NCBI GenBank assembly: GCA_034687125.1 | Contig: JAQGBZ010000026.1 | Location: 248,001-312,000, forward strand | Direction: 5' to 3' | DNA: 64,000 nt | Source: Neelides folsomi | Taxonomy: Eukaryota; Arthropoda; Collembola; Neelipleona; Neelidae | In this document: in pieces, positions 12,201-24,955 of the stretch | Layout: the number at the start of each line of letters is the position of its first letter | Numbering within the stretch: position 1 is the stretch's first letter | Program-made: the position numbers and the translations under genes | The notes under the pieces: model-generated | The model's input: only the letters and a program-made list of their open reading frames with translations | Database searches by the model: none | What the model was told of the DNA's origin: nothing

Positions 12201-13716
12201 ACTACAAGGACAATCGTTTTCTAATTAAATAACAAGATTATTGTTGATGATATTTTTTTAGACTAAAATTAGAATATATTAAATAAAGTCAAATAACTTA
12301 AATAATAATTACTTTATTTTAAAAACTTTAAATAAATAATTTTAATAGAATTGAAAAAAACCACTAGTCTAACAATAATACCTAAATATACTTTAGTTTA
12401 TAGTTTAAACGGAGAATTATTTTTGAAATTGTTTGAGCGAGAGTGGGTGGAAACAATTATGATTTCCAGATTTCCAAATACTTTTAAGAGTATAAATAAG
12501 TCAAGGGAGCACCCATGTGTTGTGTGTGCATTGAAGCCTCCAACCGAGGGACCCAGGGGTACTTTGTTTGAAAATGTCTTTGAGTGGTCCACCTGCTCAG
12601 CAAGATCATCTCCACTACTTTGAGTATGCAATGCATTTATGTATGCCTTCGGCTCTTCAACCCCATCCGATCTGCTCCCATCCCGAGGATAATAATGTTT
12701 TCCCTTTCTTAACCATCCAGAGCGAATGGAGGAAATCATTCCATGTACGAATACCAAGACTTACAACTCCTTTAATATATCACATTCTCTTTACATTCTT
12801 ATTTTCTTACATTGTACTATAGAATGTACACATTTATATCTGTACTTTTATTCTCTTGAATTTAAACTTCATACGCACATTACCAAAATTTAAATAATGG
12901 GGTTTTAGTAACATTAAGTATGAATGAATCAGTTCCTCCAACACTGTGTTTTGAACCCTCAATTGCCCGGGCCTTGCAACGCGTTGTTCTCCAACGACAT
13001 GGTTCTCCCTGTGCAGCCATTATTTATATAACCTCTTCGAATTAAGAATAAGGACCCCACAAAGGAAATATGAAGTGGAAAATTCACCTGTCCAATCATC
13101 ATTGTTTACGATTCCCTTTCTTGGGGTTCTACACCTATATATAGAAGTTATTTTTGAGAACCATTGGCCATTAAGAGGTTATAATATTCCTAAAGGAAAT
13201 TCTGGCACTAGGGAAGCTGTGCATTATATGCCACTCTGCACTCTCAACGATTGTGTTTGGAATACACCATATGCTCCGAATGGTGAAAGATCAGATGGTT
13301 CAATTTTAGTCTCCAAATTAACATGGAACATGACAATGTGGTTCATTAGTTTCGCCAGGTTGGGAAGCGAGAGAGAAAAACACTTTACCATTGATACGTG
13401 ATAAATGTGTTGGGAATAGAGAAAAAGTCATTTGAGTCATTTGGATGTGTTTGGTCTTTTATTTTAAAAATGGTCATAAAGGCGAATGGGCCTAATTTGT
13501 TTCTTTCTGGTTCATTAGTTAACAATAAGTCTAGTAATGCCATAGGGGCTTTCACATCACTCTTACAACCGCGTTTAGAAGGGAACCACTTTGTGTATAT
13601 CGTTTATTATAAGTTCATATCAGTTATTGTGGGCGTTGGTTTGGGCTTTCAGTTACTTTTGTTAATTTGTAATATCAGTAATTTTGAGATAACATTCAAA
13701 AATAGGGTATATTCAA

Positions 13717-13749
13717 ATATATTGGTAATATATAATATTACCAATATAT
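13717..13749. repeat. Perfect AT-rich hairpin, 15-bp arms
   Basis: ATATATTGGTAATAT and its exact reverse complement are separated by only 3 bases (ATA). It could form a cruciform or a stem-loop. There is no run of T or gene end that would make it a terminator. Confidence 0.7.
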
Positions 13750-16496
13750 AGATGTAATTCATAGGTTGCTCTTTGCTTGTCACTTAATTTCATATAATCT
13801 TCATTATAAATCTTTGAGCTTTCAAAGTGTAGATTTTCCTAATTAATTTCATTCTTCCAACTTCTGTTCTCTTTTCTCTCCAGCTTTATCTTGAAAGAGC
13901 AGAAGTGGGAAATCGTTGAGTTGATCAAGCCTTTAATGACACTAATGAGAGAATAAATGTAACTTGATCTACAATTTGTTTTAGACTTGATAAAAAATAA
14001 GAGAAATGGAATGGAGTATTAGAAATTGGGCTGACTGAATGAGCAGCTGAATCCGATGAGATTATCAGATGCATAACAAATGACTTCCTCTCATTACAAT
14101 TTTTACAACGCCCACTGTGAATATTTCCATTTATCTTAAATTTCCATCATTATTTTAATTTCAAATTCCAGTCGAACTAAATTATTAAATAAATTAATAT
14201 TAAATTTTAATTACCATTTTAAATAGTTGCATCCTTTTCAAGTGATGAATTTAGGTATGGTTAGAATTTTTAAAGCAACATCGTTCTCCTATAGGTTTCA
14301 TGAGCATGAGGAATCCATAAGGAAAGTACTTGGTGTAAAAATGTAAAGGATCGGGGATCGGGAAGAAGATAAGGGGAGTTATATTCCAGTCCAGAGAATC
14401 ATCACTCATCGGTTTCATAAGAGATTGAAGGAGTTGGATTGAGGATCGAAGGATCATGTGTAATAGATACGCTTCTTTATTATTCTTATTATCCTCTTTT
14501 TTGTCTTAAGGGAGTTTTTATGTATACTTTTTCATATATTTCCTATATGTGTATACGTATTATATTTCTTATATTCCAAAGGGGACCTTGAAGGTCCTCA
14601 CTGAATTCCTCATTCTCTCCCTTGTAACAATCCATCTGACTTACTGCCACGCCACACTAAACCCCTTCATACTATTTCACTGCTATTTATTTCTCTTAAG
14701 CTCTACTTGTCTTCATGTAATATTATATACGCACAATATAAATACATATTGTATTGTATAATATAAGGTCATATTACTCTAAGATTTGGTTTATCGTTCA
14801 TGTGATGTATGTAGGTAGTTACAAGTAAAAGTAAGTATTAGGTAATATTGGTGTTTTTTTGGTTGTGTGTGGAAAGGGTATAATTCTCCTATTCATTTGT
14901 GAGTCAAAGAGACGGTCATTTGAGGCATTTATTCTGGGAGGAAATTAAGCCAAGAGGTTTTGTGGGTTTTTTGGGAAATGGACACAGGTAGAGGATTAAT
15001 GGGGGTCCCTTCAGTGGTGCGTAACTTTTTGGGATTTTTGGCTGTAGGCTTGGAGTCAATTAGTGACCAAGTCCCTTCGCCCTCAGCGATGCTTTGAGAG
15101 AAAAGAGCCCCCCTTTCCCTCTCTGTAATTTACGGCCATTTGAACAAATCCGTGACTTTGGAGGGCTGGAGACTCAAATGACTCTCCTTTTAGAATTAAG
15201 ATACCTTTTTTCTTCCCTTGCATTCTTCTTTAATGAATCCCTCTGCTTTTAACTCTTCTCTACACTTTTAAGTTCTGATGGACCAAGAAGCTTTTATGTA
15301 TGCATAATGACCAAGTCTCAGCTCTGCCAGAGTATTTTATTCCAAATTACCAAAATGACTCAGGAATTGTATTACATGAAAAAGGTTCATTAAATACTCA
15401 CAAGGAAATTAATATTACATATAAAATATCAGAATACTATACAGGATGCTACATAAGCTCACGTGTGTATGTACCTTTGGTATAAGTATAACCTGTACTT
15501 ATGGTGGAAATGAATTTTAGAATGCATGAGAATCAAATTACAGGAAAGAATGCTGGTCAAAAATTAATGTAGGAGAAGAATGAGGAATTAAAATGAGATT
15601 AAGGGCCCAACTCAAAACGTATTAGATAGGAATTCATCTTTGATTCTCCCAAGGGTTCTGATAAAAGCCCAATGGCTACATGATGTGGTTCAACTCTGGT
15701 AAAAATTGTATCCTGAAGGCGGAGAGAAAGGTGAATCCAAATTTCTGTTATTGTCTTTTAGAGTTTCAGATACCGCTTGTAAAGTGGTGTGGAAGGTATG
15801 AAGTCGATTGACGTAAAAGAGAGACTCTGTCATTATTTTCATGATTGCATGATCATTTTCTTCTCCTTTTTACGATGAGACCGGGAGAGTGATTGTGAGT
15901 ATATATCTACTAAGGTTATCTATATTTCATACTCTGATTTTTTATGACCAATTGTTCCACCCTTTTGTCTTTCCTTTGGCTCCGATAAATGTGTAAAGGT
16001 TGTTAACGTTGTTTTATATATGAGACTCTTCACTTCTAACTCCATTTATATTTTAAGCACATTTTGTTTATTAACATGGGAGGATTGTATTCATTAAAGT
16101 AGCTAGGTATATACAATATGAGTACAAAACACCGGGTAAATATTACTCGAAAACTTAAGAAAGTATAATGAGACAGAAAATATACACATAAAATATTGTA
16201 TGTATTTAAAATACCCATATAAGGTAAAAATATAGGAATTGAGGATTCCAAGTTTTCATGTCTCTGACTGACTTTGAGGTTTTTTTGACATTTGTCTACA
16301 ACAAGAGTTTCGCCCAAACTCATCACGCATCGTCTCGTGATCCTATAAAAAGAGTTGTGAGTTTCTCAAATGAGTGTTTTACTCCCTGTATATTTTACAT
16401 GGAGTAGTATTACTCTTATACATGGAGTAGCTTAAATACTGTTTCGCATTGTGGGTTGTGTGTGTTCACGTATATTTAACTGCTTTCCAAGTTCCA

Positions 16497-16531
16497 TGGA
16501 ATATGGTGGAATATGGTGGAATATGGTGGAA
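16497..16531. repeat. Short tandem repeat, 10-bp unit TGGAATATGG x3.5
   Basis: Three exact copies and a partial fourth of TGGAATATGG. It is a small minisatellite-like array with no gene context. Confidence 0.9.
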
Positions 16532-17167
16532 GAGTGTGTTGTGTTGTGTGTGTGGATGTTGAGGAGCTAAATTTACTTTCATGGGCTTTCGCTCTCATCA
16601 GAATTCTCATTGTTCTTCTCGTCCGGATCTCTTCGGTTTATTGTTTCTCAGGCGGAGCGGCCCTTGCCCGCTCACACGATCCACTTATCTTAAATTATGT
16701 TGAATTAACCTCAGCCGCTCTCCTCCTTTGTTTCCAAATCCCGTACAAATCCCATCATGGGCAATCCCTTCAATGTAGGGAATTTCAAAGGCAAATTCAT
16801 TCTGTCAGCTTTCCTATTGTTTGTGATTGTCTCCAACTCACCAATTCACCGGCCTTTGCTAATCTCTCTCTATCTCTTTACTATTTGTGTTTACTCTTTA
16901 AAGGTCAATTTATATGATTCATGTTCCAGGATTATAAATTGAATGAATACAAGAATGTTTTGTATTTTGCTAAATCATTCATGGAAAGTGAAATGCATTT
17001 TGAATAGAGACGATGAAATGGAAAACGAATTGAGATAGGAAACATTGTATTGGTTTTTGAAGTAATTATTCTTGGATGTGTTGAGCAGCAGGTGATTCTC
17101 GTTTAAGCTTTATGTTTGACATTAACCTTCTTTGAAGAATCACACTGAGGGTTTCCACTCTAGAAAA

Positions 17168-17217
17168 AGACGAAGGGTTAGAAGAAGGTTTAAGACGAAG
17201 GGTTATAACAAGGTTTA
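17168..17217. repeat. Two tandem copies of a 25-bp unit
   Basis: The unit begins AGACGAAGGGTTA and ends AAGGTTTA. The copies at 17168-17192 and 17193-17217 differ at a few positions, and a degraded third start (AGACGAAGAG) follows at 17230. Confidence 0.75.
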
Positions 17218-20200
17218 GATGAACGTTTGAGACGAAGAGTCTCCAAAGTTGGATAACGTAATTCTTTATGTGAGGAGTAAAAGAAGATCCATTAGCCACA
17301 CAGGGACTTGATGATGGTAGGGAACAAGACGTTGTTTTATATCCCATGTATTAAACCAAGGAAGTAAGTCTATCCTTCTCCTTCTTGTTCTTCATGGAGG
17401 GCATGGAACCTCATGGAGGTGTCTGATGTGCTGAGAAACTTGAGAAGATGCGAGGAGAGGAGAAAATGAAGGCACTGTGCCTTCATTCTCGTTTTGAGAA
17501 CTCTTTTAGAAGTGTCTTTTGGGAAAGTGGATGATGATGATGATGGTGATGTTGTGGGAGCTTGGTGGGAGGGAACGTCAATGTTGTCCTTTCGCCATTC
17601 AGGATTAAGGCAGCAGGCGGTCACCGCTCCGTCCACCCAACACACACTTTTAACTTTTAACTAAATGGAAGAGTCAAGAGAGTCAATGGAAGGAGGAAAA
17701 TACATTATTTAAAACTTAACAATCTCCTAATGACTTGATGGCTCTTGGAGATTGTTCAAACTTAAGGAGACCACATTTACTTTTAGCCTCTCGTATGATA
17801 CTCATGATTAATTCATTTGCCGTGTAAAGTATTTTTATTTCCCCATTTTTATTTCAATTTTGTATCATTTCTTTAGTTGACGTCTTCAAGTACGTTTACA
17901 AATACATGTATTATGTATCATATAGTTGTATGAGATTTTTATAAATATGAGAAAGATTCTCTTGAAAACTCTTGAGTATGAATATTAAACATGGTTTGTA
18001 AAGTTACATATGTGGAACATATTTTTAGTTGTCTTTTAGTTCTACGTAAGAATGTTAAATAAGATCCTTTCCAGCTGGTTTTGCATACATTAAGTTTATT
18101 ATTTTAATTATCGTCCTACTTTCCTCCTTTGATTTTAAGTACTTCAAAGGGAATGAAGAGAGTTGTGGAAGACGAAGAAGATTATTATTACAATCGGATC
18201 TTCTGCTTTACAAGTATTTTTGATTGGGATGAATAAAGTTGGTTGGTTGAAGAGAAATAGCTCCTTAGTCCTTATATGATCCAATTTATGTGGAAATTTA
18301 TAAAGGAATCTCATATAAAATTTAAACCTTTTTTCATCAGCGTTCTTTATTCTACTCAACATGGAGATTTTGTAAATTGAGTTCTTTTGAAATTTGTAGG
18401 GCATAATAAATTAATGTAAGGCTTATGAAATTGTGTATGGGCTTATTTTGTTTGTGTTTAAAACAGTTTATCATTTGTTAAATTGTTTACAGTTGAACAA
18501 CAAACCACTAATCCTTTAGATATTTTACTATTACTTTTTCTCTGACAATGAGTGCGAATAAGTAAGATCGATGGAACTCGCATAACTACTTAAAAAGAAT
18601 ATATAATTTCTTTAATATTAATGAGTAATAATTTTATATTTGGCAATTTAATAAATTATTTAATTTATTTATGCAATTAATCCTCGTACCTGTAGAATAG
18701 ATTTTATTGGGTAGGATCCAACAAATACCGCATATGATAAATATATTTGTATATTTATTTATTGCAGGTACATAATATGGTAAACTTCCTTTGTTTAATT
18801 CATTGTTAGTTTTAGGATTTTTTGGTTGGGGACGCGTGTCATTTCGGATTTAATATTCCATTTACTAGATACGGGTTTTGAATAGAGATTGGAGAAATGC
18901 ATGGTCGTTGCATAATTTATCCAATTTTTTTTATCAAGGTACAGTTTGGCAAATAATTATTTTCGGATTTGATTCTGAGATTGTGAGTGGTGTGGAGAAC
19001 GTGTGTCGTATCGTATTGATTTCTCACCCGCCTCCGCCTCAATCTGTTCCTCGGGTGTTCCATGGATTAATATTTTGGAGAGCGACGGCCGTCCAAGTTG
19101 TCCTCCTCCCCTCTTTTGACTAATGAACTTAATATCCACTCATTCTCCCAGATTCCAATTTCATTAAACAAATTACTCATCTCGATTCCCTCACATATCG
19201 CTCTTTTCATCTAGTAATCTATTATAGAAGTATACATATCCCATATATTTACATATATAAAGTATTGATAAGTATTCGCTTTTTAAGTAATATTGTAATA
19301 TGGATTATAGTTAGTAGTTAAAATATTTATGTAGGACAGAGGGAAGAGTTTAATATGGTTAAATCCGGAACTTCCTAAATCAACTCGTCTAGGGCTGGTT
19401 TCAATTCGAGCGTGAATTGGAGAGAGTTGAAAGATCAGTGTTAATAAATCGAATCAATTTATTAAGAGTCTTCAACGAAGAAGGGCGAAGTGTCTTCAAA
19501 CTCATGCGGATGCATAAATCTTATGATTACGAATCACAATGATTAATGATTCAGATAAAACACTCAGCCCTCCGTCAAAGGAACTCCACCACGAGGCTCA
19601 AACAGCCCTTTGCCCTTTTTCTCTTTTTTGAGGACATTGAGGAATTGAGGAATGGTTTGCCAATTGGATAAATTACATTAAATATTCAAAATATTTAAAT
19701 CTGCTTATTCAATGTAGTTTATTCATTTTGTCTTCAATCTTTGGTTTATTCAATGTGCTTCTTTAGATTACATAAATGGGAATGTACAAAAAGATTTTTC
19801 CTTATTAACTTGTTCAATAAATATTTCATATTCTGACAAATTGTTTGTCTCATTATAATTAAAAGAAAATTTCAAATTCTTTCCGAGATTCCAATTTATC
19901 GTTTGAGGGTGATGGGAAGCCACAAACACTTTGTGCCAATGTGTTGATCGGGGAGGCAAGGAGTGGAGGGTTTGAGAGGGCTGAGGGTAAAATTTGAATT
20001 TAAATGAGAATTTGATGGGGAATGTTGGGAGCCGGGCGGGTGGAAATTAAATGATGATTCCTTTTGAGTTCCACTCAGCAGCAGGTCAATGGAGGATGAG
20101 GGTTCATCACCTATCTTATATACCATGATATGATTCTGTGTATTTCTATACTGTAAGAACATATGAAACTACTGAATAGTATTAAAAGATTAGCCATCAT

Positions 20201-23200
20201 GAACTTTACTTACATTCAATAATAAGATGATGAGATGAGTCATGAATGAATAGAATGAATTTCTCAAATATGCTTACCAAAAAATTAGAAATAAATTAAA
20301 GGTTAAGAACAAGTTTGTTATTAAAAACCATTGGGAGAAAGATATGGTTTTATACGCTATGTATATTTATTAAATGTTCTATCAAATTCTCTTTTACCTT
20401 CATCAATTTATATTGTAGAAGTCATTCGTTTGGTGGTGGAAGTGTTGAATCCCATTTGAATCTTTTTAATACAAACTTCCATCAAGAACTGAGGGAGAAC
20501 ATGAGTGTTAAACAGAAGGAGGGTTGGGAACGATGATTTCATATTTATTCGTTGGCCCAGAAGAGTTACCGGATTATAAATATTGAAAAGCTTTAAAGAG
20601 AATGAGATTTGATAAGAGGATTTCTCTATATGAATTTCTTTTACTATATCATTTTAGTATAGATTATATCATTCTGGGGGTGTTGGCCTTAAGTTATGTC
20701 TAAAATATGGTCTTAAATATTTGCTAGAATATGTTCCCAGTATGAAAAGTTATGGATATAAATTTATATGGAGTTTGAATCAAGTTTGACTTCCTATTTT
20801 GACTAACATACATAGTTAGAATGAAGTTTAAAGTTTTGGCTATATGGTGGGGATTGTGAATGTGAAATGAAACGAGATTGATTTGAATTGAGGGAAGTGA
20901 GTGGGAGCTTAATTCTGCTTAACCTCTATCTCTTTTATTACAGTTCGGAGTGTCAGTGGTTCAGTAGTAAAGAATCCTTTTTCATTTCCTTCACTCCGAA
21001 AGGCAAAGGAGCGGAGGAGTCGAAGGAAATGTCATCCCCACCAAAAGCCTCCAATTTGACTTTGAGGATTAACCTGAAATGAAATCAATTTGAGACAACG
21101 CCTTCTCATATTATATTATGTATGGTGTCTGAAATGGATGATGGTCCTCACCCTTCACTCTCTGACCTTATTTATCCCTCTTTTACGCTCCGCTCCTCCG
21201 CTCAATGTCTCTGGATGAACCGTATATCAGAGGCCGAGTGGTTCTTAACTTCAACCGAGAATATTTATACCCGGGTTGGTCGTGTAATAAATAGTTCATA
21301 TATATTTATATCTATAACTAGTACTTTCATACTTGTATCATACAAGGTGCATGAGTCTTCTGTAGAATTCATCTCTTATGTAATATCTATTTTAGTATAT
21401 ACCGGTACAGTATATTTATGTATAGGGTATAGATTGAAGGTTGGTCATATGAGCATAAAGTATAATGGTACCAGGGCGAGTATTTGTATGAGAGTGTGAG
21501 TTGTGAAAGTGAGGGGACCGTTGTTGTTGGAGGCTTTTGCTCAATCTCAAAATGAAAATATGAGATTAGAGTTGTGAAGCAGGTGGCTGGAGAAACTGAA
21601 CTGGGGATTTGTACGAAGCTCAATTCCATTTCGGTTTTCTTCATGACTTGTCTCTTCCCCTCACAATCCCCCTCAAGTACTCGTGTGTGAATGAAGGTAA
21701 TAGAACAAACGCATGGTTTACAACTGGTCATAGGAACTTTGGAGAAGAGTCCGCCGGATATTACAATAAATTTATAAACCTTAGTAAACCCTATATTCAA
21801 TCCTTCAAATTCTCCATTACCAATCCTCTATTTAAAATTGTTCATTTCCAATTCTCCATTTAAAATTCTCATTGTCAGTTAAAGATTCTCCATTTTCAAA
21901 TGTCCACTTAAATAGATTCCTCTCTGGGTCGAGCTGCTTAAGGGGTTCAGGTATAGAGATAATAGTGAATGACAAGTGAATGCTAAGGTCGTTGAGAGGG
22001 AAAGAGATATCTCATATGGATAAAGTTAAAAGTATATATGGAATTAGAAGGACTGAAATTGAAACGGTGTTTTCTCGAACCCTCCCGCCCGATAATGGAT
22101 AAGAAAGAAAAGGACTGAATCATTAGCCTGACTTGGAAAAAACTTCCTAAAGATAACGTCCAAGTTGTATGACTCCTTTTTTAACATCTGACTCTCCAGC
22201 AACAACTCCAGGAAGATGAAGGTCCATTAAAAACAACCTGAAAAACAAAGGAGGGAAAGATAGGAGGAAAGAAATAACTCTTCACTTCGAATATTAATGA
22301 GAGGTTCAAAAGGCGTTTGAGCATAAGGTTGATGTTTATTAGCATGGTCAACCCATAACATTTAAATGCAAGGAACTTGTGAAGATTTTTTAATTAATCG
22401 CTGAGTTTAACACGAATTTTCACTAAATCACGATTCATTATTAAATGTTTAAGTCATTTAATAAGAGGGTGAAAATAAATTGTAGGCAAATTACATCATG
22501 TTTAGGAATCCTAATAACCTGGCCAATTTGTTGAGAAAGAAAATGAAAAAATAGCTGCGAAATGAACCTCACGTTTTTGAGGAGGAACTTCAGATGTGCA
22601 TTTTGGAAATGAATGGAAAAGGCGGATTAGGATTCAATGTAAGTACCTCAATTACATTTGGGGAGGTCAATCAAGTCAGGGGTCGGGTGCATTAAGAGTT
22701 TGAGAGGGATCCTTTGGAATACATGAATTGAAAGTAGAAAGAAGAATCTTTAGTATTGATGAGGGCGAGAATCCAAGCTCTTCCACTCATTATCTTTATT
22801 ATTACTTCTTTTTTCTCTTTGGCTCTTCCAAGGGATTTACAGAGTTTACATGGCCTAATGAATGTTTATCTCAAGAATGATTGAAATGGGGTATTGACTT
22901 GAAAGCCCGAGTGTTTTTTCTCCTTAATTTCTTAAGCAAGAAATACTACTACTGATATACAACCAAACTGATATTTTAATATTCAAAAAATTTTTTTCTT
23001 AATTATTTTAATATTGTTTAAATGGCTTAAAATTCATAGTTTAAAATCACGAAAAATGGGGAATCTCTCCAGTTGTATATTGGTACTACAAAGTGTGAAG
23101 TTGATATTTTGTATACCATACTCTATTTTGGTATAAGGGATTTTTGGAATGAATGACTTTCCTGTCAGTCTCTTAATATTCAAGATCATTGTTGTGGAGG

Positions 23201-24550
23201 GCGATGAGTTCCCAAAGGCTCATCTGTTCTTTCCCCCCTTATCTGCTAAAGGTGTGGAGATTTTGAAAAAGCTCTTTCCACTCCTCCAACCCATCTGATC
23301 ACTCTGAGATTGAGGAAGAATCGAGAATTGAGAAGGGGCTGGCTGGGCCTTAAACCCCAATCTTTTATCCTCATACATTCACAACACATATATGGATACA
23401 TACACGTAGTTTGACTCAAGTTGAGTCAAAGTATTACAATGGGGAAAGGGGGCTTGCTCGAGATAATCAATTATGATGACTTGGGAAAAGCAAGTTGAGG
23501 TTTGACTTTTCCATTCTATCTCATAGACTTCACTTACGTAGATCAAGAAACATATGAATGTATATATGGGACCTTCACCGTCAACCCTCTGCAGTGAATA
23601 TCTAATAAGTATGGCGACCATTAAGCTCATATAAAACATCTAACATTATCTAGTATACAATGCATGCATGTCGCTATACTTTTACCGTGTGTATTGAGAA
23701 GAAGCTCAAACCTCTTTTAAGAGAGGGATCGGAAAAAAAGTCTTTTGATTTTTCTTTCCCCCGCCTCGTGTGGCCGATTTAAAAAGTTGGGAAATTTATG
23801 TGTCTAGGCTCTGAGGTCTTGTCATCCCGGGAGTTGATGACAGGGCATCATTTAACGAGAGTGCGTTCTGTGAGTGAATCAGCACTCTTTTCACGACTGT
23901 CGAAGGGGATCTTTATGTGCAGAGAGAAATCTTCATAGTGGGACCGCCTCCAAAACTTTAGTTATCAGCCCAATGCGCTTTTAATCTCAGGGCATCTCAA
24001 GTTCAGTTTAAGAAACAACCCATATCTTTTATGATGCTGAGGCTGATGGAATTGGAGGGGAAGGATGCGGACCAAGCGGGTACAAAGAGGAATTAGAAAT
24101 TATTGGAAATTCAGGGGTGAAGTTTTTGATTGAGTCAGCATGTGATGGGAAAAGGCGGGTGAACCGGGTGGATCGGTTCGGTGGAAAGTGTTAAAGGTCT
24201 CGTCTCAATCTCCCCAATGCAAATAATGCAATTTCCCTCATCCCCCCTCTTGACGCGGATCTCATTCTGCTCACGAACTCCTTTCCTAACACACGACGAT
24301 TCCACGATTTCATTTGGATTAGAGGGAAGGAAGACAATGAGGATCTGAAGGCTCAGATGGGAAATTACCTCAATCCTCACATACACACACAACAGATTTC
24401 CCCCATTCTTTCCATATTTCTCATTTAATGAAAATATTAAATATGTGCAAAATGTTACCGAACTGTACTTTATTATTAAAATTATTTAATGATTGTTTAA
24501 ACTAATGAATAAGAATGGCATTTAAGTATGTAAGTAGATATAGAATTTGG

Positions 24551-24574
24551 ACGTTGCAACGTCAACGGAGGTCA
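24551..24574. promoter_or_regulatory. Perfect 12-bp palindrome overlapping a DR4-like site
   Basis: ACGTTGCAACGT (24551-24562) is its own reverse complement. It overlaps ACGTCA ACGG AGGTCA (24559-24574), a direct repeat of nuclear-receptor-type half-sites with one mismatch and a four-base spacer. It lies about 235 bp before the acceptor of the UNC5 signal-peptide exon. A regulatory role is inferred from the motif only. Confidence 0.3.
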
Positions 24575-24808
24575 CAACGTGTTATATTGAATTTCTGGGT
24601 TGAATAAAAGTAAAAAAGGTTGTAAATTGTAAGTTGAGCGTGTATTTAATAAGGTTTATTGAGACAGTGGAATGTTTGTGTTGAGAGTCTAAATGAATTG
24701 TTTATAAATTAAGAAGTAATAAGAGAAGGGGGAGGTATTAAATAACGATCATATATTTTCCTTTAAACTCTTTTTAACCTCTCTTGTGTGTTTTCTTTTT
24801 CTTTTTAG

Positions 24809-24873
24809 GAGGGCCGTTTCATCTCCACGATGAGAGAGTGAAAGGTTGGATCCAAAACAAATATCGCCCTACG
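24809..24873 (+). other. unc5: Probable 5' leader part of the UNC5 signal-peptide exon
   Basis: A strong pyrimidine tract ending in TTTTTAG at 24808 marks a splice acceptor, so an upstream leader exon is expected. The frame stays open back to the acceptor (about 21 codons), but those residues are hydrophilic. UNC5 proteins normally begin directly with the signal peptide, so I treat this part as untranslated. Confidence 0.55.
24830..24841 (+). promoter_or_regulatory. Three-codon upstream open reading frame (Met-Arg-Glu-stop)
   Basis: ATGAGAGAGTGA lies in the presumed leader, 32 bases before the chosen UNC5 start and out of frame with it. If the leader is transcribed as modelled, this minimal uORF could lower initiation at the main start. 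The effect is an inference. Confidence 0.35.
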
Positions 24874-24955
24874 ATGGTGACAATGAATATGAAGATTATG
24901 GTTCTCCTACTCCTATTTATAACTTCCGTCTCTGCTTCGCTCGTTGATGTAGAAG
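24874..24955 (+). CDS. unc5: UNC5 exon: signal peptide
   Basis: This exon encodes the N-terminus MVTMNMKIMVLLLLFITSVS and runs to Glu27, ending in phase 1 at AGAAG|GTAAG. The hydrophobic core (about residues 8-19) followed by small residues at SVSAS is a classical secretory signal peptide, with cleavage likely near residues 20-22. I chose the first of four closely spaced Met codons because it has A at -3 and G at +4. Later Met codons at residues 4, 6 and 9 would also leave a usable signal. The split codon joins to the next exon as Asp28, and the frame continues into Ig1. Assignment to UNC5 rests on matching splice phase and domain order, since signal peptides are not conserved. An unrelated 5' exon would be the alternative. 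Confidence 0.8.

Larger units (their letters stand above)
6340..24808. other. Long stretch without a recognised gene (upstream DNA or 5' intron)
   Basis: About 18.5 kb of AT-rich sequence. Open frames up to about 137 codons occur (for example 16513-16917 plus and 21387-21800 minus), but they often overlap on opposite strands and show no family motifs. Small repeats and hairpins are listed separately. The first UNC5 exon seen starts at a strong splice acceptor, so some of this stretch is probably intron downstream of an unseen leader exon. I cannot place that exon or the promoter. Confidence 0.5.

Noticed and set aside
12398-12757. 119-codon minus-strand open frame
   Set aside because: Overlaps plus-strand frames of similar quality at 12351-12822. 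No motif is recognised and its length is within what chance gives in this window.
16513-16917. 134-codon Cys- and Leu-rich plus-strand frame
   Set aside because: It starts within a 10-bp tandem repeat, has no recognisable domain and another frame overlaps it. Probably chance.
21122-21800. Overlapping 125-codon plus and 137-codon minus frames
   Set aside because: Opposite-strand overlap with low-complexity aromatic and Ser content; no family motif.
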